Shown here: in pieces, positions 47,029 through 56,611 of the stretch | Numbering within the stretch: the stretch's first letter is position 1 | Layout of the letters: each line of letters opens with the position of its first letter | Assembly: GCA_021773055.1 (NCBI GenBank) | Contig: JAJFKV010000072.1 | Span: forward strand, 18,528 to 82,527 | Origin: Woeseiaceae bacterium | GTDB lineage: Bacteria > Pseudomonadota > Gammaproteobacteria > Steroidobacterales > Woeseiaceae | Direction: 5' to 3' | DNA: 64,000 nucleotides | Program-made: the position numbers and the translations under genes | Notes under the pieces: model-generated | Told to the model about the DNA's origin: nothing | The model's database searches: none | What the model saw: only the letters and a program-made list of their open reading frames with translations

Positions 47029-47526
47029 TCAGTCAGCTTCCAGGAAAATGACGTCGTCAAGCGTGTGTTCATCGCAATTCGGCTCATTGCCACCGCGATC
47101 AATAATTAGATATTCCTGTCCTGCCGTGAAAGAGATCAACGGCATGTGCCAGGTACCGCGCCGGTAATTTATGCCCTGTCGGCCGTTGCTAACGAATGCT
47201 CGCAGCGCGTCCGCATCGACCGACTCCTCGGGTGGTGCAACAACAATAACCATCTTGCATGGGCTTAGTGGAACAAAGGCCTGACTACCCAGCGGGTGGC
47301 GCTCGACCATTTCCAGTCGTAAGGGCAGGGCTGTTGGCGTTCGGCAACGCGCAATGCTGACGGAGACTCGGCCGTCATTAATCAGGTCAACACTGCAAAG
47401 GTCGTCGAAACGCTCGAATCTCGAGGCGTTCATCGCATCGGATGCATCGCGTGAGGTCTCAATGACTTCGCCATACGGGGCAAATCGCTCACTCGTCAAC
47501 GGCTGGGCTTTTAACGTAATGGTCAT
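47029..47526 (-). CDS. allA: ureidoglycolate lyase AllA
   Basis: 165 residues, a cupin-type lyase: PYGEVIETS near the N terminus, the ERHPLGSQAFVPLSP metal/substrate segment and NYRRGTWHMPLISFT. It splits ureidoglycolate to glyoxylate and urea (no ammonia release), the final step here. ATGA overlap with alc. Confidence 0.93.
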   Translation of the reverse strand: MTITLKAQPLTSERFAPYGEVIETSRDASDAMNASRFERFDDLCSVDLINDGRVSVSIARCRTPTALPLRLEMVERHPLGSQAFVPLSPCKMVIVVAPPEESVDADALRAFVSNGRQGINYRRGTWHMPLISFTAGQEYLIIDRGGNEPNCDEHTLDDVIFLEAD

Positions 47527-48503
47527 TCTTCAGCACCGCTGACACGACCAAACAATCGCAACCTGCTCACACCGCCATCCGGAAAAATAGACATACGCAC
47601 ATGCGACACTTCGCCCAGGCTCTGTAAAGCTTCGAAATAATGCTGCTGATCCATTTTTAGTTTTGTTTCCGACAACAGTGTTTTCCAGTTCGGTGAGTCC
47701 ATGGTCGCATGATCATCGGCATCGAACAGGCCGGCGTCCAGCGACACCCTGTCCGGATAGTTACCTTTGAAGTGTGCAGTATCAACCTCGGCACGCTCTA
47801 TAGCCCCCGGCTGTGCCAGCGCCAGGATGACCCAGTCATTACCGGGACCCCGGCGGCGGGCTGTCTCCCAACCGTCACCCATATTCACGCCACGGCCAGG
47901 CACATTGAGGTTGTGCATGCTGCCATAGTGCTCATCGCTACAGGCAAGCGCTCGCCCGCCGTTTTCAATAGCAGCCAGGTCAACAAACCCATCGACCCCG
48001 GCGAAGTCGGCACGTATCTCACCAAAAATTCGCAGGCGGGCGATGCCACCGTCCGGGTAAATGTGCAGACGCACATGTGTCCAGATGTTTTCGTCGTCGA
48101 CTTCAAGGTAATGATGCGAATCACCAGCCAGGTCAGTTTTCGCTAGTAACTCTACCCAGCCTTCTTCCGGCGTGTCCGCATCACTTACGCAAACCTCGAT
48201 CGATGCTTGTGGCGGATAGTTGCCCGTGAAGTGCGATGTATCAATATCAAATCCGCGGATCGCCCCGGGGACGCCAAGTCGGATAACGCAATAGTCATGC
48301 CCTTCAATACGCTTGCGGCGACTCTCCCAGCCATCCATCCATTTACCATGATCGTCATACTTGTCATCAATGAATACCGGCGCTGGAAAATCGATGATAC
48401 GTTCCTTGGCCGCGAAGAAGTCATCGGTCGCGAACGTAACCCGCGTACCCAAACGCGGCTGCTCTAACTGTACCCAGTGATGGAAAGGATGGTTTTGATT
48501 CAC
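47523..48503 (-). CDS. alc: allantoicase
   Basis: 326 residues formed by two similar jelly-roll halves, each with an AxFDIDTSHFTGNYPP-like core: IRGFDIDTSHFTGNYPPQAS and IERAEVDTAHFKGNYPDRVS. Both halves also carry a LRIFG or LRLFGRV strand, as expected for allantoicase. It hydrolyses allantoate to ureidoglycolate and urea. The start is a GTG overlapping the uraD TGA. Confidence 0.95.
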   Translation of the reverse strand: MNQNHPFHHWVQLEQPRLGTRVTFATDDFFAAKERIIDFPAPVFIDDKYDDHGKWMDGWESRRKRIEGHDYCVIRLGVPGAIRGFDIDTSHFTGNYPPQASIEVCVSDADTPEEGWVELLAKTDLAGDSHHYLEVDDENIWTHVRLHIYPDGGIARLRIFGEIRADFAGVDGFVDLAAIENGGRALACSDEHYGSMHNLNVPGRGVNMGDGWETARRRGPGNDWVILALAQPGAIERAEVDTAHFKGNYPDRVSLDAGLFDADDHATMDSPNWKTLLSETKLKMDQQHYFEALQSLGEVSHVRMSIFPDGGVSRLRLFGRVSGAEE

Positions 48504-48991
48504 GGTGAATTTTCCAGGGCAGTCAGTCTCAAACGGGCGATCTTGTGAATCTCCTGCAGCGCGGTTTCGAATTCAGCGCTGTAGTCATTTTCCAGCCGGC
48601 TGGCGAATGCATCCAGTATTTCCGTACGGTTGCTCTCGCGTACCGCCATGATGAATGGAAATCCGAACTTTTGCTTGTAGGACGTATTCAGTGTCTGGAA
48701 CTGTTCGAATTCATCAGCCGTGCACTGGTCGAGTCCGGCCCTTGATTGTTCCTCGGTCGAGTCGGCGGTCAGTTCACGCGCAACCTGTGCTTTGCCGGCC
48801 AGATCGGGATGTGCCCGAATCAGTTCAAGCTGCGTTTCTAAAGCGGCGTTATCAACACAGTCCGCCATCAGACTCACCAGCAACTCGGTGCCCGCGACTG
48901 TATCCCCAAGTAACAACTTGACGCGCTCGGCAACCCAGGGAGAGTGCTCGTAGATACCACCGTAGCGGTCGATGAACTTATCGGTACTCAT
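48500..48991 (-). CDS. uraD: OHCU decarboxylase UraD
   Basis: 163 residues, all-helical: FIDRYGGIYEHSPWVAERV with the catalytic His, AHPDLAGKAQVARELTADST (HPDL motif) and FGFPFIMAVRESNRTEIL. It decarboxylates 2-oxo-4-hydroxy-4-carboxy-5-ureidoimidazoline to S-allantoin. The 4-bp overlaps on both sides place it inside the urate branch. Confidence 0.95.
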   Translation of the reverse strand: MSTDKFIDRYGGIYEHSPWVAERVKLLLGDTVAGTELLVSLMADCVDNAALETQLELIRAHPDLAGKAQVARELTADSTEEQSRAGLDQCTADEFEQFQTLNTSYKQKFGFPFIMAVRESNRTEILDAFASRLENDYSAEFETALQEIHKIARLRLTALENSP

Positions 48992-49896
48992 TTCACCGCA
49001 GCTTTGGCTGGATGACGCTCGCGCCAGTGGTTTGCGATATCGAGCCGGGTCGTAAGCCAGGCGTCGTCGTGCGACATTACGTAGTCAAGGAATCTCGCTA
49101 CCGCGGCGGTACGGCCCGGCCGACCGGCAAGCCGGCAGTGCAAGCCGATAGACATCATGCGACCACCTTCGGCGTGCAGGACATCAAAGCTGTCCTTGAG
49201 GTAGTCGAAAAACTGCTGGCCGGAATTGAAGCCTTGGGGCGTCGCGAAGCGCATGTCGTTGGCGTCCAGCGTATACGGCACCATCAACTGTGGCGTATCG
49301 AAACTGTAATCCCAGTACGGCACGTCATCCGCATAAGTATCAGAGTTGTAAGTGAAGTCACCCTCTTCGGCAGCGATGCGGTGGCTTTGCGGGCTGCAGC
49401 GCCCCAAATACCATCCTGCGGGCCTCTCACCGGTTACCCGAATATGAATCTCCAGCGCCTCTCGCAGATGCTTGCGTTCGGTTGCTTCATCAATGAATTG
49501 ATAATCAACCCAGCGGTAGCCATGACTGGCAATTTCCCAGTTAGCCTCAAGCATCGCGGCCACGGCTTCCGGGTTGCGTTGCAATGCCATCGCGACCCCG
49601 AATACCGTAACCGGGACCTTAAGTTCCGAGAACAAGCGGTGCAGACGCCAGAAGCCGGCCCGTGCACCGTATTCGTATAGCGACTCCATGTTCATATGGC
49701 GCTGCCCTTCGACGGCGGCAGCACCCACGATCTCCGACAGAAAGGCCTCAGATGCGGAGTCGCCATGCAGTACACAGTTCTCCGCCCCCTCTTCGTAATT
49801 GATGACGAACTGTACGGCCGTCCGTGCACCGCCGGGCCAATCAGCCGCTGGCGGTCGCTGGCCGTAGCCCAATAAATCTCTTGGATAATCTGTCAC
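48988..49896 (-). CDS. puuE: allantoinase PuuE (polysaccharide-deacetylase fold)
   Basis: 302 residues. The opening YPRDLLGYGQRPPAADWPGG and VQFVINYEEGAE are PuuE signatures, followed by VFGVAMALQRNPEAV, the metal-site region EIASHGYRWVDYQ and GWYLGRCSPQSHRIAAEEG. PuuE is a metal-independent allantoinase unrelated to the amidohydrolase type; it turns allantoin into allantoate. ATGA overlap with puuD. Confidence 0.95.
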   Translation of the reverse strand: MTDYPRDLLGYGQRPPAADWPGGARTAVQFVINYEEGAENCVLHGDSASEAFLSEIVGAAAVEGQRHMNMESLYEYGARAGFWRLHRLFSELKVPVTVFGVAMALQRNPEAVAAMLEANWEIASHGYRWVDYQFIDEATERKHLREALEIHIRVTGERPAGWYLGRCSPQSHRIAAEEGDFTYNSDTYADDVPYWDYSFDTPQLMVPYTLDANDMRFATPQGFNSGQQFFDYLKDSFDVLHAEGGRMMSIGLHCRLAGRPGRTAAVARFLDYVMSHDDAWLTTRLDIANHWRERHPAKAAVK

Positions 49897-51083
49897 TGCT
49901 CACTCTCAAGCGATTGATACCACTGATCGATGATTTGTCGTTCCTCATCAGTCATGGCTGTCAGGTTGCCGATCGGCATCACGCGAGTCACAACAGTTTG
50001 CAAATAGATTCGATTAGCTTCTGCGCGGATCTGTTCGTCAGTATCGAATTTCACTCCCAGTGGTGCCGCCGGAAACGCCGGATGCACAGGCGCCGTCGAG
50101 TGACAGGTCGTGCAGCGTGCGTTGATCACATTGCGCACCTCTGAAAAGCTTGCCTCTCGCGCCACAAGCTCCGGCGAACGTGGTGCGATCATTGCCGCGG
50201 TCACAGCCAGCAAAAGCACCGCGATTACGACTGGTAGCGGTGACGCCGTGCCTTTGTGCCGGGCGACAAAATAAATTCGTATCAGTGCTCCGGCTAGTGA
50301 AATTGCGATCAGTATCGCCCAGTTGTATTCGTGGCTGTACGTCATCGCATAGTGATTGCTCGTCATCACGAACAGCACCGGCAATGTGAAGTAGGTGTTG
50401 TGAACGGAACGCAGCTTGGCATGCAGGCCATCTGCCGGATCAGGCGCCTCACCCCGCGCCGCGGCCGCAACCATCTTCTTTTGGCCAGGAATAATCACAA
50501 AAAATACGTTGGCGACCATGATCGTGCCAAGCGTAGCGCCGAACAGGATGAAGGCAGCCCTGCCACTGAACAGCTGACACAAACCCCACGCAAGAGCACT
50601 GGTCAGCAAGAACAGCGCGAGCGCGAATACCCGGTCGTAATTCCTGAGCGGCGATTTACACATCAGGTCATAAACTATCCAGCCGCCCGCAATGAATGCG
50701 ATTGCACTACTGATCGCCATTAGCACTGACAAATCAGCGACCGACCGGTCAATCAAGTAAATTTCGGCTCCCAGGAAATACACAAGGCCAAGCAGGAACA
50801 TGCCCGACAACCATGTCGAATAGGCTTCCCATTTGAACCAGTGCAGAGTGTCCGGGAGTACCGCCGGTGCGAGCTTGTACTTCTGCGCATGATAGAAGCC
50901 GCCACCGTGCACCGACCAAACCTCGCCGCCCACGCCCTTATCCGAGTCACCGGGATCACGGGGCTCCTGAAGATGGTTGTCCAGCCAAATGAAATACAAC
51001 GACGAGCCGATCCACGCGACACCGGTCAGGAAGTGCAACCAGCGCACGAGGATATTCAGCCAATCGAGTAGATATGCTTCCAT
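49893..51083 (-). CDS. puuD: membrane urate hydroxylase PuuD with C-terminal cytochrome c
   Basis: 396 residues from the ATG at 51083 (the frame upstream belongs to xdhC). Eight or so transmembrane helices (LNILVRWLHFLTGVAWIGSS; GWIVYDLMCKS) are followed by a soluble c-type haem domain with VINARCTTCHSTAP near residue 345. PuuD is an integral membrane urate oxidase that passes electrons to the respiratory chain through its cytochrome and makes 5-hydroxyisourate without H2O2. No cofactor-free or FAD uricase is needed. Confidence 0.95.
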   Translation of the reverse strand: MEAYLLDWLNILVRWLHFLTGVAWIGSSLYFIWLDNHLQEPRDPGDSDKGVGGEVWSVHGGGFYHAQKYKLAPAVLPDTLHWFKWEAYSTWLSGMFLLGLVYFLGAEIYLIDRSVADLSVLMAISSAIAFIAGGWIVYDLMCKSPLRNYDRVFALALFLLTSALAWGLCQLFSGRAAFILFGATLGTIMVANVFFVIIPGQKKMVAAAARGEAPDPADGLHAKLRSVHNTYFTLPVLFVMTSNHYAMTYSHEYNWAILIAISLAGALIRIYFVARHKGTASPLPVVIAVLLLAVTAAMIAPRSPELVAREASFSEVRNVINARCTTCHSTAPVHPAFPAAPLGVKFDTDEQIRAEANRIYLQTVVTRVMPIGNLTAMTDEERQIIDQWYQSLESEQ

Positions 51084-51084
51084 G

Positions 51085-52140
51085 TCAGTACTCTTGCATC
51101 GTGAGCGGCAGTACGTTGTCGGGGTAGTCTTCCTCGACAAGTGCTACCACTTGCTCACGAATCTTGAGAATTTCCGCCGCAGCAGAGACCGCAATTTCGG
51201 CCGGTTTCTTGCCGCTGATACCGTCAACACCGATCGGACAAATTAACTGGTCAATGACTGACTGCGACATGCCTTGTTGGCGGTAGCGCTTTTCGAATCG
51301 CCGGCGCTTGGAAATCGAGCCGATCAAACCGCAATAGCGGGTGTCCCGTCGCCTCAGAATGCGATCACAAATATCGAAGTCCATTGCGTGACTGTGAGTC
51401 ATGACCAGGTAGAAACTTTTCGCCGGCATCGCCGCGACCTCGAGCGCGGGGTCGGACGCCTCGATCGCACTGACGTTGGTCGGCACTTCGCGAAACATCT
51501 TTCGCCGACTGTCGATCCAGCGGATATTGCAATCAAGACCAGCAAGAGCACCAACCACAGCCGAACCGACATGCCCCGCTCCAAACACCGCGATGTTCAG
51601 ATCTGACGCGACAACAGGCTCGAAGAGCTCTTGCACATTGCGGGTTGTAACCGGGTCGCTCGCCAGCAATCGACGCGCCTCGATCACCAGTGACGAATCA
51701 GCCTGTTTCGCATCGGCACCGAATATTTCTGATGCCGTGACGATAAGTTTCGCCGGGTTCGATCTCGAAATTCGCGTTGCTATGATCGTGGGCTCGTGTT
51801 GCCCGTGCAGCGCTGCCAAATCTCGCAGCCAACTCGACATGCCGTCGGCAATGGGTTCGAACAGAATCTCAACGACGCCACCACAGCACTGGCCCATCGA
51901 TGTCCCCAAGGGAAAACTTCGCAATGTGGTCTGTAAATCGTCGAGCATTTCAACCGCGATGCGCGTGCTTTGAAACTCGAGCTGACCACCACCGATCGTG
52001 CCTATGGTTTCCGTGGCCGTTACGATCATCTTCGCACCGATCTCGCGCGGTGCGGAACCACGAATTCCTGCGACGGTAACCAACACGGCTCGCTCGCCAG
52101 CTGCGGCGAGATCAGTCAGCTCGTCGATCCACTCATTCAT
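51085..52140 (-). CDS. xdhC: XdhC molybdenum-cofactor insertion protein
   Basis: 351 residues from the ATG at 52140; the upstream open frame lies in xdhB. XdhC motifs are VTVAGIRGSAPREIGAKM, TIGGGQLEF, GQCCGGVVEILFEP and a Rossmann half (FGAGHVGSAVVGALAG, YCGLIGSISKRRRFEKR). It binds and sulfurates the Mo cofactor and loads XdhB. Overlaps xdhB by 8 bp. Confidence 0.94.
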   Translation of the reverse strand: MNEWIDELTDLAAAGERAVLVTVAGIRGSAPREIGAKMIVTATETIGTIGGGQLEFQSTRIAVEMLDDLQTTLRSFPLGTSMGQCCGGVVEILFEPIADGMSSWLRDLAALHGQHEPTIIATRISRSNPAKLIVTASEIFGADAKQADSSLVIEARRLLASDPVTTRNVQELFEPVVASDLNIAVFGAGHVGSAVVGALAGLDCNIRWIDSRRKMFREVPTNVSAIEASDPALEVAAMPAKSFYLVMTHSHAMDFDICDRILRRRDTRYCGLIGSISKRRRFEKRYRQQGMSQSVIDQLICPIGVDGISGKKPAEIAVSAAAEILKIREQVVALVEEDYPDNVLPLTMQEY

Positions 52141-54448
52141 GCTTTGCCGCCTCAATCGCGTGCAATATCGACTCCGGTGTTGCTGGTGCCTGCAGGTCCG
52201 GTGTCGGGCAGTCTTCAGTCGCGATCGCATCCCGGATAGCATGAAACGCTGACAACGCGAGCATCAGCGGCGGTTCACCCACCGCCTTGGAGCGGTAAAT
52301 GGTGTCTTCCGGATTGGGGTTGCTCTGCATCAGCTCCACGCGAAAATCCGGCGCGAGGTCCGAACAGGTTGGGATCTTGTAAGTCGATGGCGCATGCGTT
52401 CCGAGCTCACCGCGGTCGTTCCACCAGAGTTCCTCGGACGTTAACCAGCCTACTCCCTGCACGTAACCGCCTTCGACCTGTCCAATATCTATGGCCGGAT
52501 TTATCGAGTCGCCACAGTCATGCAGAATATCGACGCGCAGCGTACGGTTCTCGCCGGTCAATGTATCTACGACCGCCTCAGTAACGGCCGCACCGTAAGC
52601 AAAATAAAAGAACGGCCGACCACTGAATGTTTCGCGGTCATAGTTGATTTTTGGCGTCTTGTAAAATCCGGTCGCGGACAATGGCACACGGTCTGCCCAG
52701 GCAAGCTGCACGAGTTCGGCGAATGTCACTGTCTCACTGCCAGCCCTTACCTGGTTGTCCCTGAATTCGATATCCGCTTCCGCCACAGAGAAATGTCGCG
52801 CCGCGAATTCGGTCAAGCGCAAGCGGATCTTCGCCGCAGCTTTTTTAGCCGCCATACCGTTCATGTCAGCGCCACTTGAAGCCGCCGTAGCGGACGCATT
52901 AGGCACTTTGCTGGTATCGGCCGCTGTAATGCGAATGTGGCTGACATCGATCTGAAATTCCTCAGCCACAACCTGGGCCACCTTGACGTAGAGGCCCTGC
53001 CCCATCTCGGTGCCGCCGTGGTTCAGCTGTATCGTACCGTCCTTGTAAACATGAACCAGAGCGCCCGCCTGATTCAACAAGGTATTCGTAAACGAGATGC
53101 CGAACTTGACCGGTGTAATCGCAATGCCGCGCTTGAGAACGGCGCTATTCGCGTTGAATACCTGAATTTTCTGCCGCCTGGCTTCGTAGTCGCTACTCGC
53201 AACCAGCTGATCGAAAATCTCGTCGATAACACTGTCTTCGACAGGCTGCAGGTATTGCGTAACGTTGCGCTCATTCTTGCCATAGAAGTTTCGGCGACGA
53301 ATCTCCAGTGGGTCTTTTCCCAACTGGCGAGCTATATCTTCGATCGCATATTCAATTGCGAACATGCCTTGCGGCCCGCCGAATCCTCGAAAGGCGGTGT
53401 TCGACACCGTATTCGTCTTACACCGATGAGAAAGAATGCGGACGTTCTCGAGGAAATAAGCATTATCGCAACTGAACATCGCACGGTCGTTAACCGGACC
53501 TGACAGGTCCGCCGACATACCGCAGCGCGACGCGAGCTCGAAATCGATGCCGAGTATCAGACCCGAATCGTCAAAACCGACATCGTAGTCAATGACGAAA
53601 TCGTGGCGCTTGCCGGTCATGATCATGTCGTCGTCACGATCCAGCCGCAGCTTACAGGCGCGACCGGTCTTGTCCGCGGCCAGAGCAGCAATACAGGCGA
53701 TCAACGCCGCCTGACTTTCCTTGCCGCCAAATGCGCCGCCCATTCTGCGGCAAATTACGGTGACATCGTTTGCCGGGCGACGGGTCGCGTGCGCGACCAG
53801 CATTTGCACTTCATCGGGGTGCTGTGTCGAGCTGTAAATCAGCAGGCAATTATCTTCCTGAGGAACGGCCATCGCGATATGGCCTTCGAGATAAAACTGA
53901 TCCTGCCCACCAAGGAAAACGCGGCGACTGGCACGGTGTGGCGCGGCCTTCAGCGCGGCGTCCGGATCACCTCGAACCAGCGTCTCGCTGGGCAAGACGA
54001 AGGACTTTTTCTCGACCGCCGTCAACGGATCAAGAATCGCGTCCAGGGCAGAGTAGTGGATGTTTGCGAGGCGCGTGGCCTTTCTTGCGGCATCCACCGT
54101 TGTCGCAGCGACGGCGAATACGGGCTGTCCAACATACTGGACGAGGTCGGTCGCAAAGATCGGGTCGTCCGCGATGATCGGCCCGAAATTGTTGTCCCCC
54201 GAGATGTCGTTCGCAATGCAGACATCGACGACTCCAGTCGCTGCAAGAACATCAGAAAGGTCTATGTCGCCAACTTCAGCATGAGCGACCGAACTCATGC
54301 CTACCGCGACATGCAGCAGGTCCCGAGGCTCTGGTAAATCGTCGGTATACGAAGCACGTCCCGTCACATGCAGGTGCGCACTGTCATGTGGCAATGCGGC
54401 ACCGACTGCAAGCTTCCTATTTGGAGCGGGCTTAGCGCTAACGGCCAT
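52133..54448 (-). CDS. xdhB: xanthine dehydrogenase large (molybdopterin) subunit
   Basis: 771 residues from the ATG at 54448 (MAVSAKPAPNRK), which overlaps the xdhA stop by 11 bp; the longer open frame to 54796 is a shadow inside xdhA. Conserved pieces are RASYTDDLPEP, GQDQFYLEGHIA, AFRGFGGPQGMF, HGGTEMGQGLYVKVAQV and the catalytic glutamate in AVGEPPLM at residue 725, matching Glu730 of the Rhodobacter enzyme. It hydroxylates hypoxanthine and xanthine to urate. Confidence 0.96.
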   Translation of the reverse strand: MAVSAKPAPNRKLAVGAALPHDSAHLHVTGRASYTDDLPEPRDLLHVAVGMSSVAHAEVGDIDLSDVLAATGVVDVCIANDISGDNNFGPIIADDPIFATDLVQYVGQPVFAVAATTVDAARKATRLANIHYSALDAILDPLTAVEKKSFVLPSETLVRGDPDAALKAAPHRASRRVFLGGQDQFYLEGHIAMAVPQEDNCLLIYSSTQHPDEVQMLVAHATRRPANDVTVICRRMGGAFGGKESQAALIACIAALAADKTGRACKLRLDRDDDMIMTGKRHDFVIDYDVGFDDSGLILGIDFELASRCGMSADLSGPVNDRAMFSCDNAYFLENVRILSHRCKTNTVSNTAFRGFGGPQGMFAIEYAIEDIARQLGKDPLEIRRRNFYGKNERNVTQYLQPVEDSVIDEIFDQLVASSDYEARRQKIQVFNANSAVLKRGIAITPVKFGISFTNTLLNQAGALVHVYKDGTIQLNHGGTEMGQGLYVKVAQVVAEEFQIDVSHIRITAADTSKVPNASATAASSGADMNGMAAKKAAAKIRLRLTEFAARHFSVAEADIEFRDNQVRAGSETVTFAELVQLAWADRVPLSATGFYKTPKINYDRETFSGRPFFYFAYGAAVTEAVVDTLTGENRTLRVDILHDCGDSINPAIDIGQVEGGYVQGVGWLTSEELWWNDRGELGTHAPSTYKIPTCSDLAPDFRVELMQSNPNPEDTIYRSKAVGEPPLMLALSAFHAIRDAIATEDCPTPDLQAPATPESILHAIEAAKHE

Positions 54449-55883
54449 AGGTGTACACCGTTTCCAGTCCCTCGCTTTGTGTCTCGGCGAAGAATCGCCG
54501 TAGCAGGTTCTGTATCGCAACTTCACGGATATCAGCCGACGCCCGCATGTCCGATATCGGAGAGAAATCCTCAGCCAGTTTTGCACACGCAGCTTCGACG
54601 GTATCGCTGCTCCAGGCCTTACCCGTAATGGCTGCCTCCGTTTTCGTCGCGCGTCGAACTGTAGCGGCCAGGCCGCCACAAGCCATTCGAAATGATGTGA
54701 CATTGCCGTCGTCGAGAACCAGCCTGAATGCCGTGCTGATAGCAGAAATATCCTGATCAAATCGTTTCGACCACTTCTGGCTGCTGACGTGTGCACTGTC
54801 GGTGGGTAGCGGGATCAAAATTCGTGAAACGAACTCGCCCGGCTGCAAGTCATTGACCATGTAGTCGTGATAGAAATCGTTCAGCGAGATTTCCCGTTCG
54901 ACTTCGCCACAACGCAGCGTAAGGGATGTCTCAACGACCATCAGCGCTGCCATCGAGTCGCCGATGGGCGAACCGTTGGCGATGTTGCCGCCAAGAGTGC
55001 CGGCATTTCGAATAGGCGGAGATGCAAAGCGGCGAAACAGTTCATCGAATCCCGGGTAATGTTGAACAATGACCGGAACCGCCTCGGTCAAGGTCGCCGC
55101 GCCACCGATATCTATATGCGTCTCACTTACCTTCACGTCACAAATATCAGCCGCACACCCCGCGTAAACAACGCTGCCAAGCTCACGATGTTGCTTGGTG
55201 ACCCACAGGCCGATATCGGTTCCGCCAGCCAGTATGGTTGCTTCCGGGTTCTCGCTAAGAACGGCAGCAAACTCATCGGCATTTATTGGTGCGAAAAATT
55301 TCCGGCCATTGTGTTCGATATGCAATGAAGCCTCGCGTTGAATTTTCTTCAATGCGGCCACGCGGTCAGTCGCTGGTGGTCTTGCTGCTGAATACATTTG
55401 TGTCGCAGCGGCAATAATGGGCCGGTAGCCGGTGCAACGGCAAAGATTGCCCGCCAGCGCATCGTCTATCGCCTGACGATCCGGGTTCCGGTTCGTTTCG
55501 TACAAGGCATACAGCGACATTACAAAACCCGGCGTGCAAAAGCCGCATTGCGAGCCGTGGGCGGCCACCATCGCAGACTGCACCGGATGCAGTGCATCGC
55601 CATCCGCCAGGCTCTCCACGGTAATCAATTCCTTGCCATCAAGTGTCGGTAAAAACTGGATACAGGAGTTGATCGCTTTGAGGCTCGCGCCGTCACCATC
55701 GCGATTCAACTCCGCGACGACGACCGTACACGCGCCACAATCACCCTCGGCGCAACCTTCTTTCGATCCCTTGCGCCGCAAATCCTCGCGCAGATATTGC
55801 AATACGGTTCGTGTCGGGTCTACGTCTCGAACTTCGATGACTTCGCCATCGAGCAGGAATCGAATCGCAGCGGCGTCACTCAT
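54438..55883 (-). CDS. xdhA: xanthine dehydrogenase small (2Fe-2S, FAD) subunit
   Basis: 481 residues. The plant-type [2Fe-2S] domain (CAEGDCGACTVV) and the second [2Fe-2S] domain (CGFCTPGFVMSLYAL, CRCTGYRPI) make up about 1-160; the FAD domain follows (ILAGGTDIGLWVTKQ, RNAGTLGGNIANGSPIGDS). It passes electrons from the Mo site in XdhB to NAD+. It starts 5 bp after the uraH stop. Confidence 0.96.
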   Translation of the reverse strand: MSDAAAIRFLLDGEVIEVRDVDPTRTVLQYLREDLRRKGSKEGCAEGDCGACTVVVAELNRDGDGASLKAINSCIQFLPTLDGKELITVESLADGDALHPVQSAMVAAHGSQCGFCTPGFVMSLYALYETNRNPDRQAIDDALAGNLCRCTGYRPIIAAATQMYSAARPPATDRVAALKKIQREASLHIEHNGRKFFAPINADEFAAVLSENPEATILAGGTDIGLWVTKQHRELGSVVYAGCAADICDVKVSETHIDIGGAATLTEAVPVIVQHYPGFDELFRRFASPPIRNAGTLGGNIANGSPIGDSMAALMVVETSLTLRCGEVEREISLNDFYHDYMVNDLQPGEFVSRILIPLPTDSAHVSSQKWSKRFDQDISAISTAFRLVLDDGNVTSFRMACGGLAATVRRATKTEAAITGKAWSSDTVEAACAKLAEDFSPISDMRASADIREVAIQNLLRRFFAETQSEGLETVYTYGR

Positions 55884-55888
55884 GTCTC

Positions 55889-56236
55889 TCAGCTACCCCT
55901 GTAAGTTGAGTATGCCCACGGAGAGCAAAGCAACGGCACGTGATAGTGCTCATCAGCCTTGGCACCAAAACGAATGACAACTGTGTCCAGAAATGCCGGG
56001 TCATCGACAGCAGCCTTCCGACTCTTGAAGTAATCGCCAATATCGAACTCAAGTTCGTAGGTACCCGTGATCATGGTCTCGCCCTCAAGCAAGGCTTTTT
56101 CTGTGCGCCCGTCAGCATTGCTAACCGCATAAGCAATCTGCTCGCGTTGCTCGCCTAACGAAAACAATCGAATCGCAACTCCCGCTGCGGGCCCGCCGTG
56201 TGTCGTATCGAGGATATGTGTTGTTAGTCGTCCCAT
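55889..56236 (-). CDS. uraH: 5-hydroxyisourate hydrolase (transthyretin-like)
   Basis: 115 residues with the HIUase signatures LTTHILDTTHGGPAAGV at the start, FDIGDYFKSR and the C-terminal YHVPLLCSPWAYSTYRGS, including the catalytic tetrapeptide YRGS and His in HILD. No signal peptide, so cytosolic. It hydrolyses 5-hydroxyisourate to OHCU. It is the promoter-proximal gene of the purine operon; AAGAGAGA serves as ribosome-binding site. Confidence 0.96.
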   Translation of the reverse strand: MGRLTTHILDTTHGGPAAGVAIRLFSLGEQREQIAYAVSNADGRTEKALLEGETMITGTYELEFDIGDYFKSRKAAVDDPAFLDTVVIRFGAKADEHYHVPLLCSPWAYSTYRGS

Positions 56237-56329
56237 TTTTCTCTCTTGGTCTCACTGATCGCTGAATCGTGCATCTCGTTGATTATACTGTGCTACGTTG
56301 TCGCCAATAACAACAAGAAGGTACGCGCT

Positions 56330-56590
56330 TTGCCTAACAATAGTAATGTCTCACGGCGCCGATTTCTCAAGCCCTCAGGAGCGCTTACGGGCGCATCCTT
56401 GCTGAAAATCGGTACGCCTGCCCTCATCGCAATCACCGAGGCCGCCTGTTCGGCGAAACAGGAGGCAGCACCCTTTGCCAACCTCAACGTCGCCGATGCG
56501 GCGGATCTCGCGGCTATCGCCGCGCGAATCATGCCGACGACTGATACCCCAGGTGCCACCGAAGCCGGCGCCAAATCGTCAACATTAGCG
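56330..56590 (+). pseudogene. remnant of gluconate 2-dehydrogenase subunit 3-like Tat protein
   Basis: From a TTG at 56330 (AAGAAGGT upstream) the frame gives PNNSNVSRRRFLK, a twin-arginine signal, and VADAADLAAIAARIMPTTDTPGATEAGA, which is the start of the gluconate dehydrogenase subunit 3 family (DTPGA.EAGA). After about residue 85 family resemblance ends and the frame runs across another gene remnant until 56779. The expected 100 or more following residues are absent, so the gene is truncated. Confidence 0.75.
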
Positions 56591-56611
56591 TCCATGATTC
56601 CGCTGGCCGAA

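Noticed and set aside
54449..54796. 116 extra N-terminal codons for xdhB
   Set aside because: They lie inside xdhA in another frame and have no resemblance to xanthine dehydrogenase; MAVSAKPAP is the sensible start.
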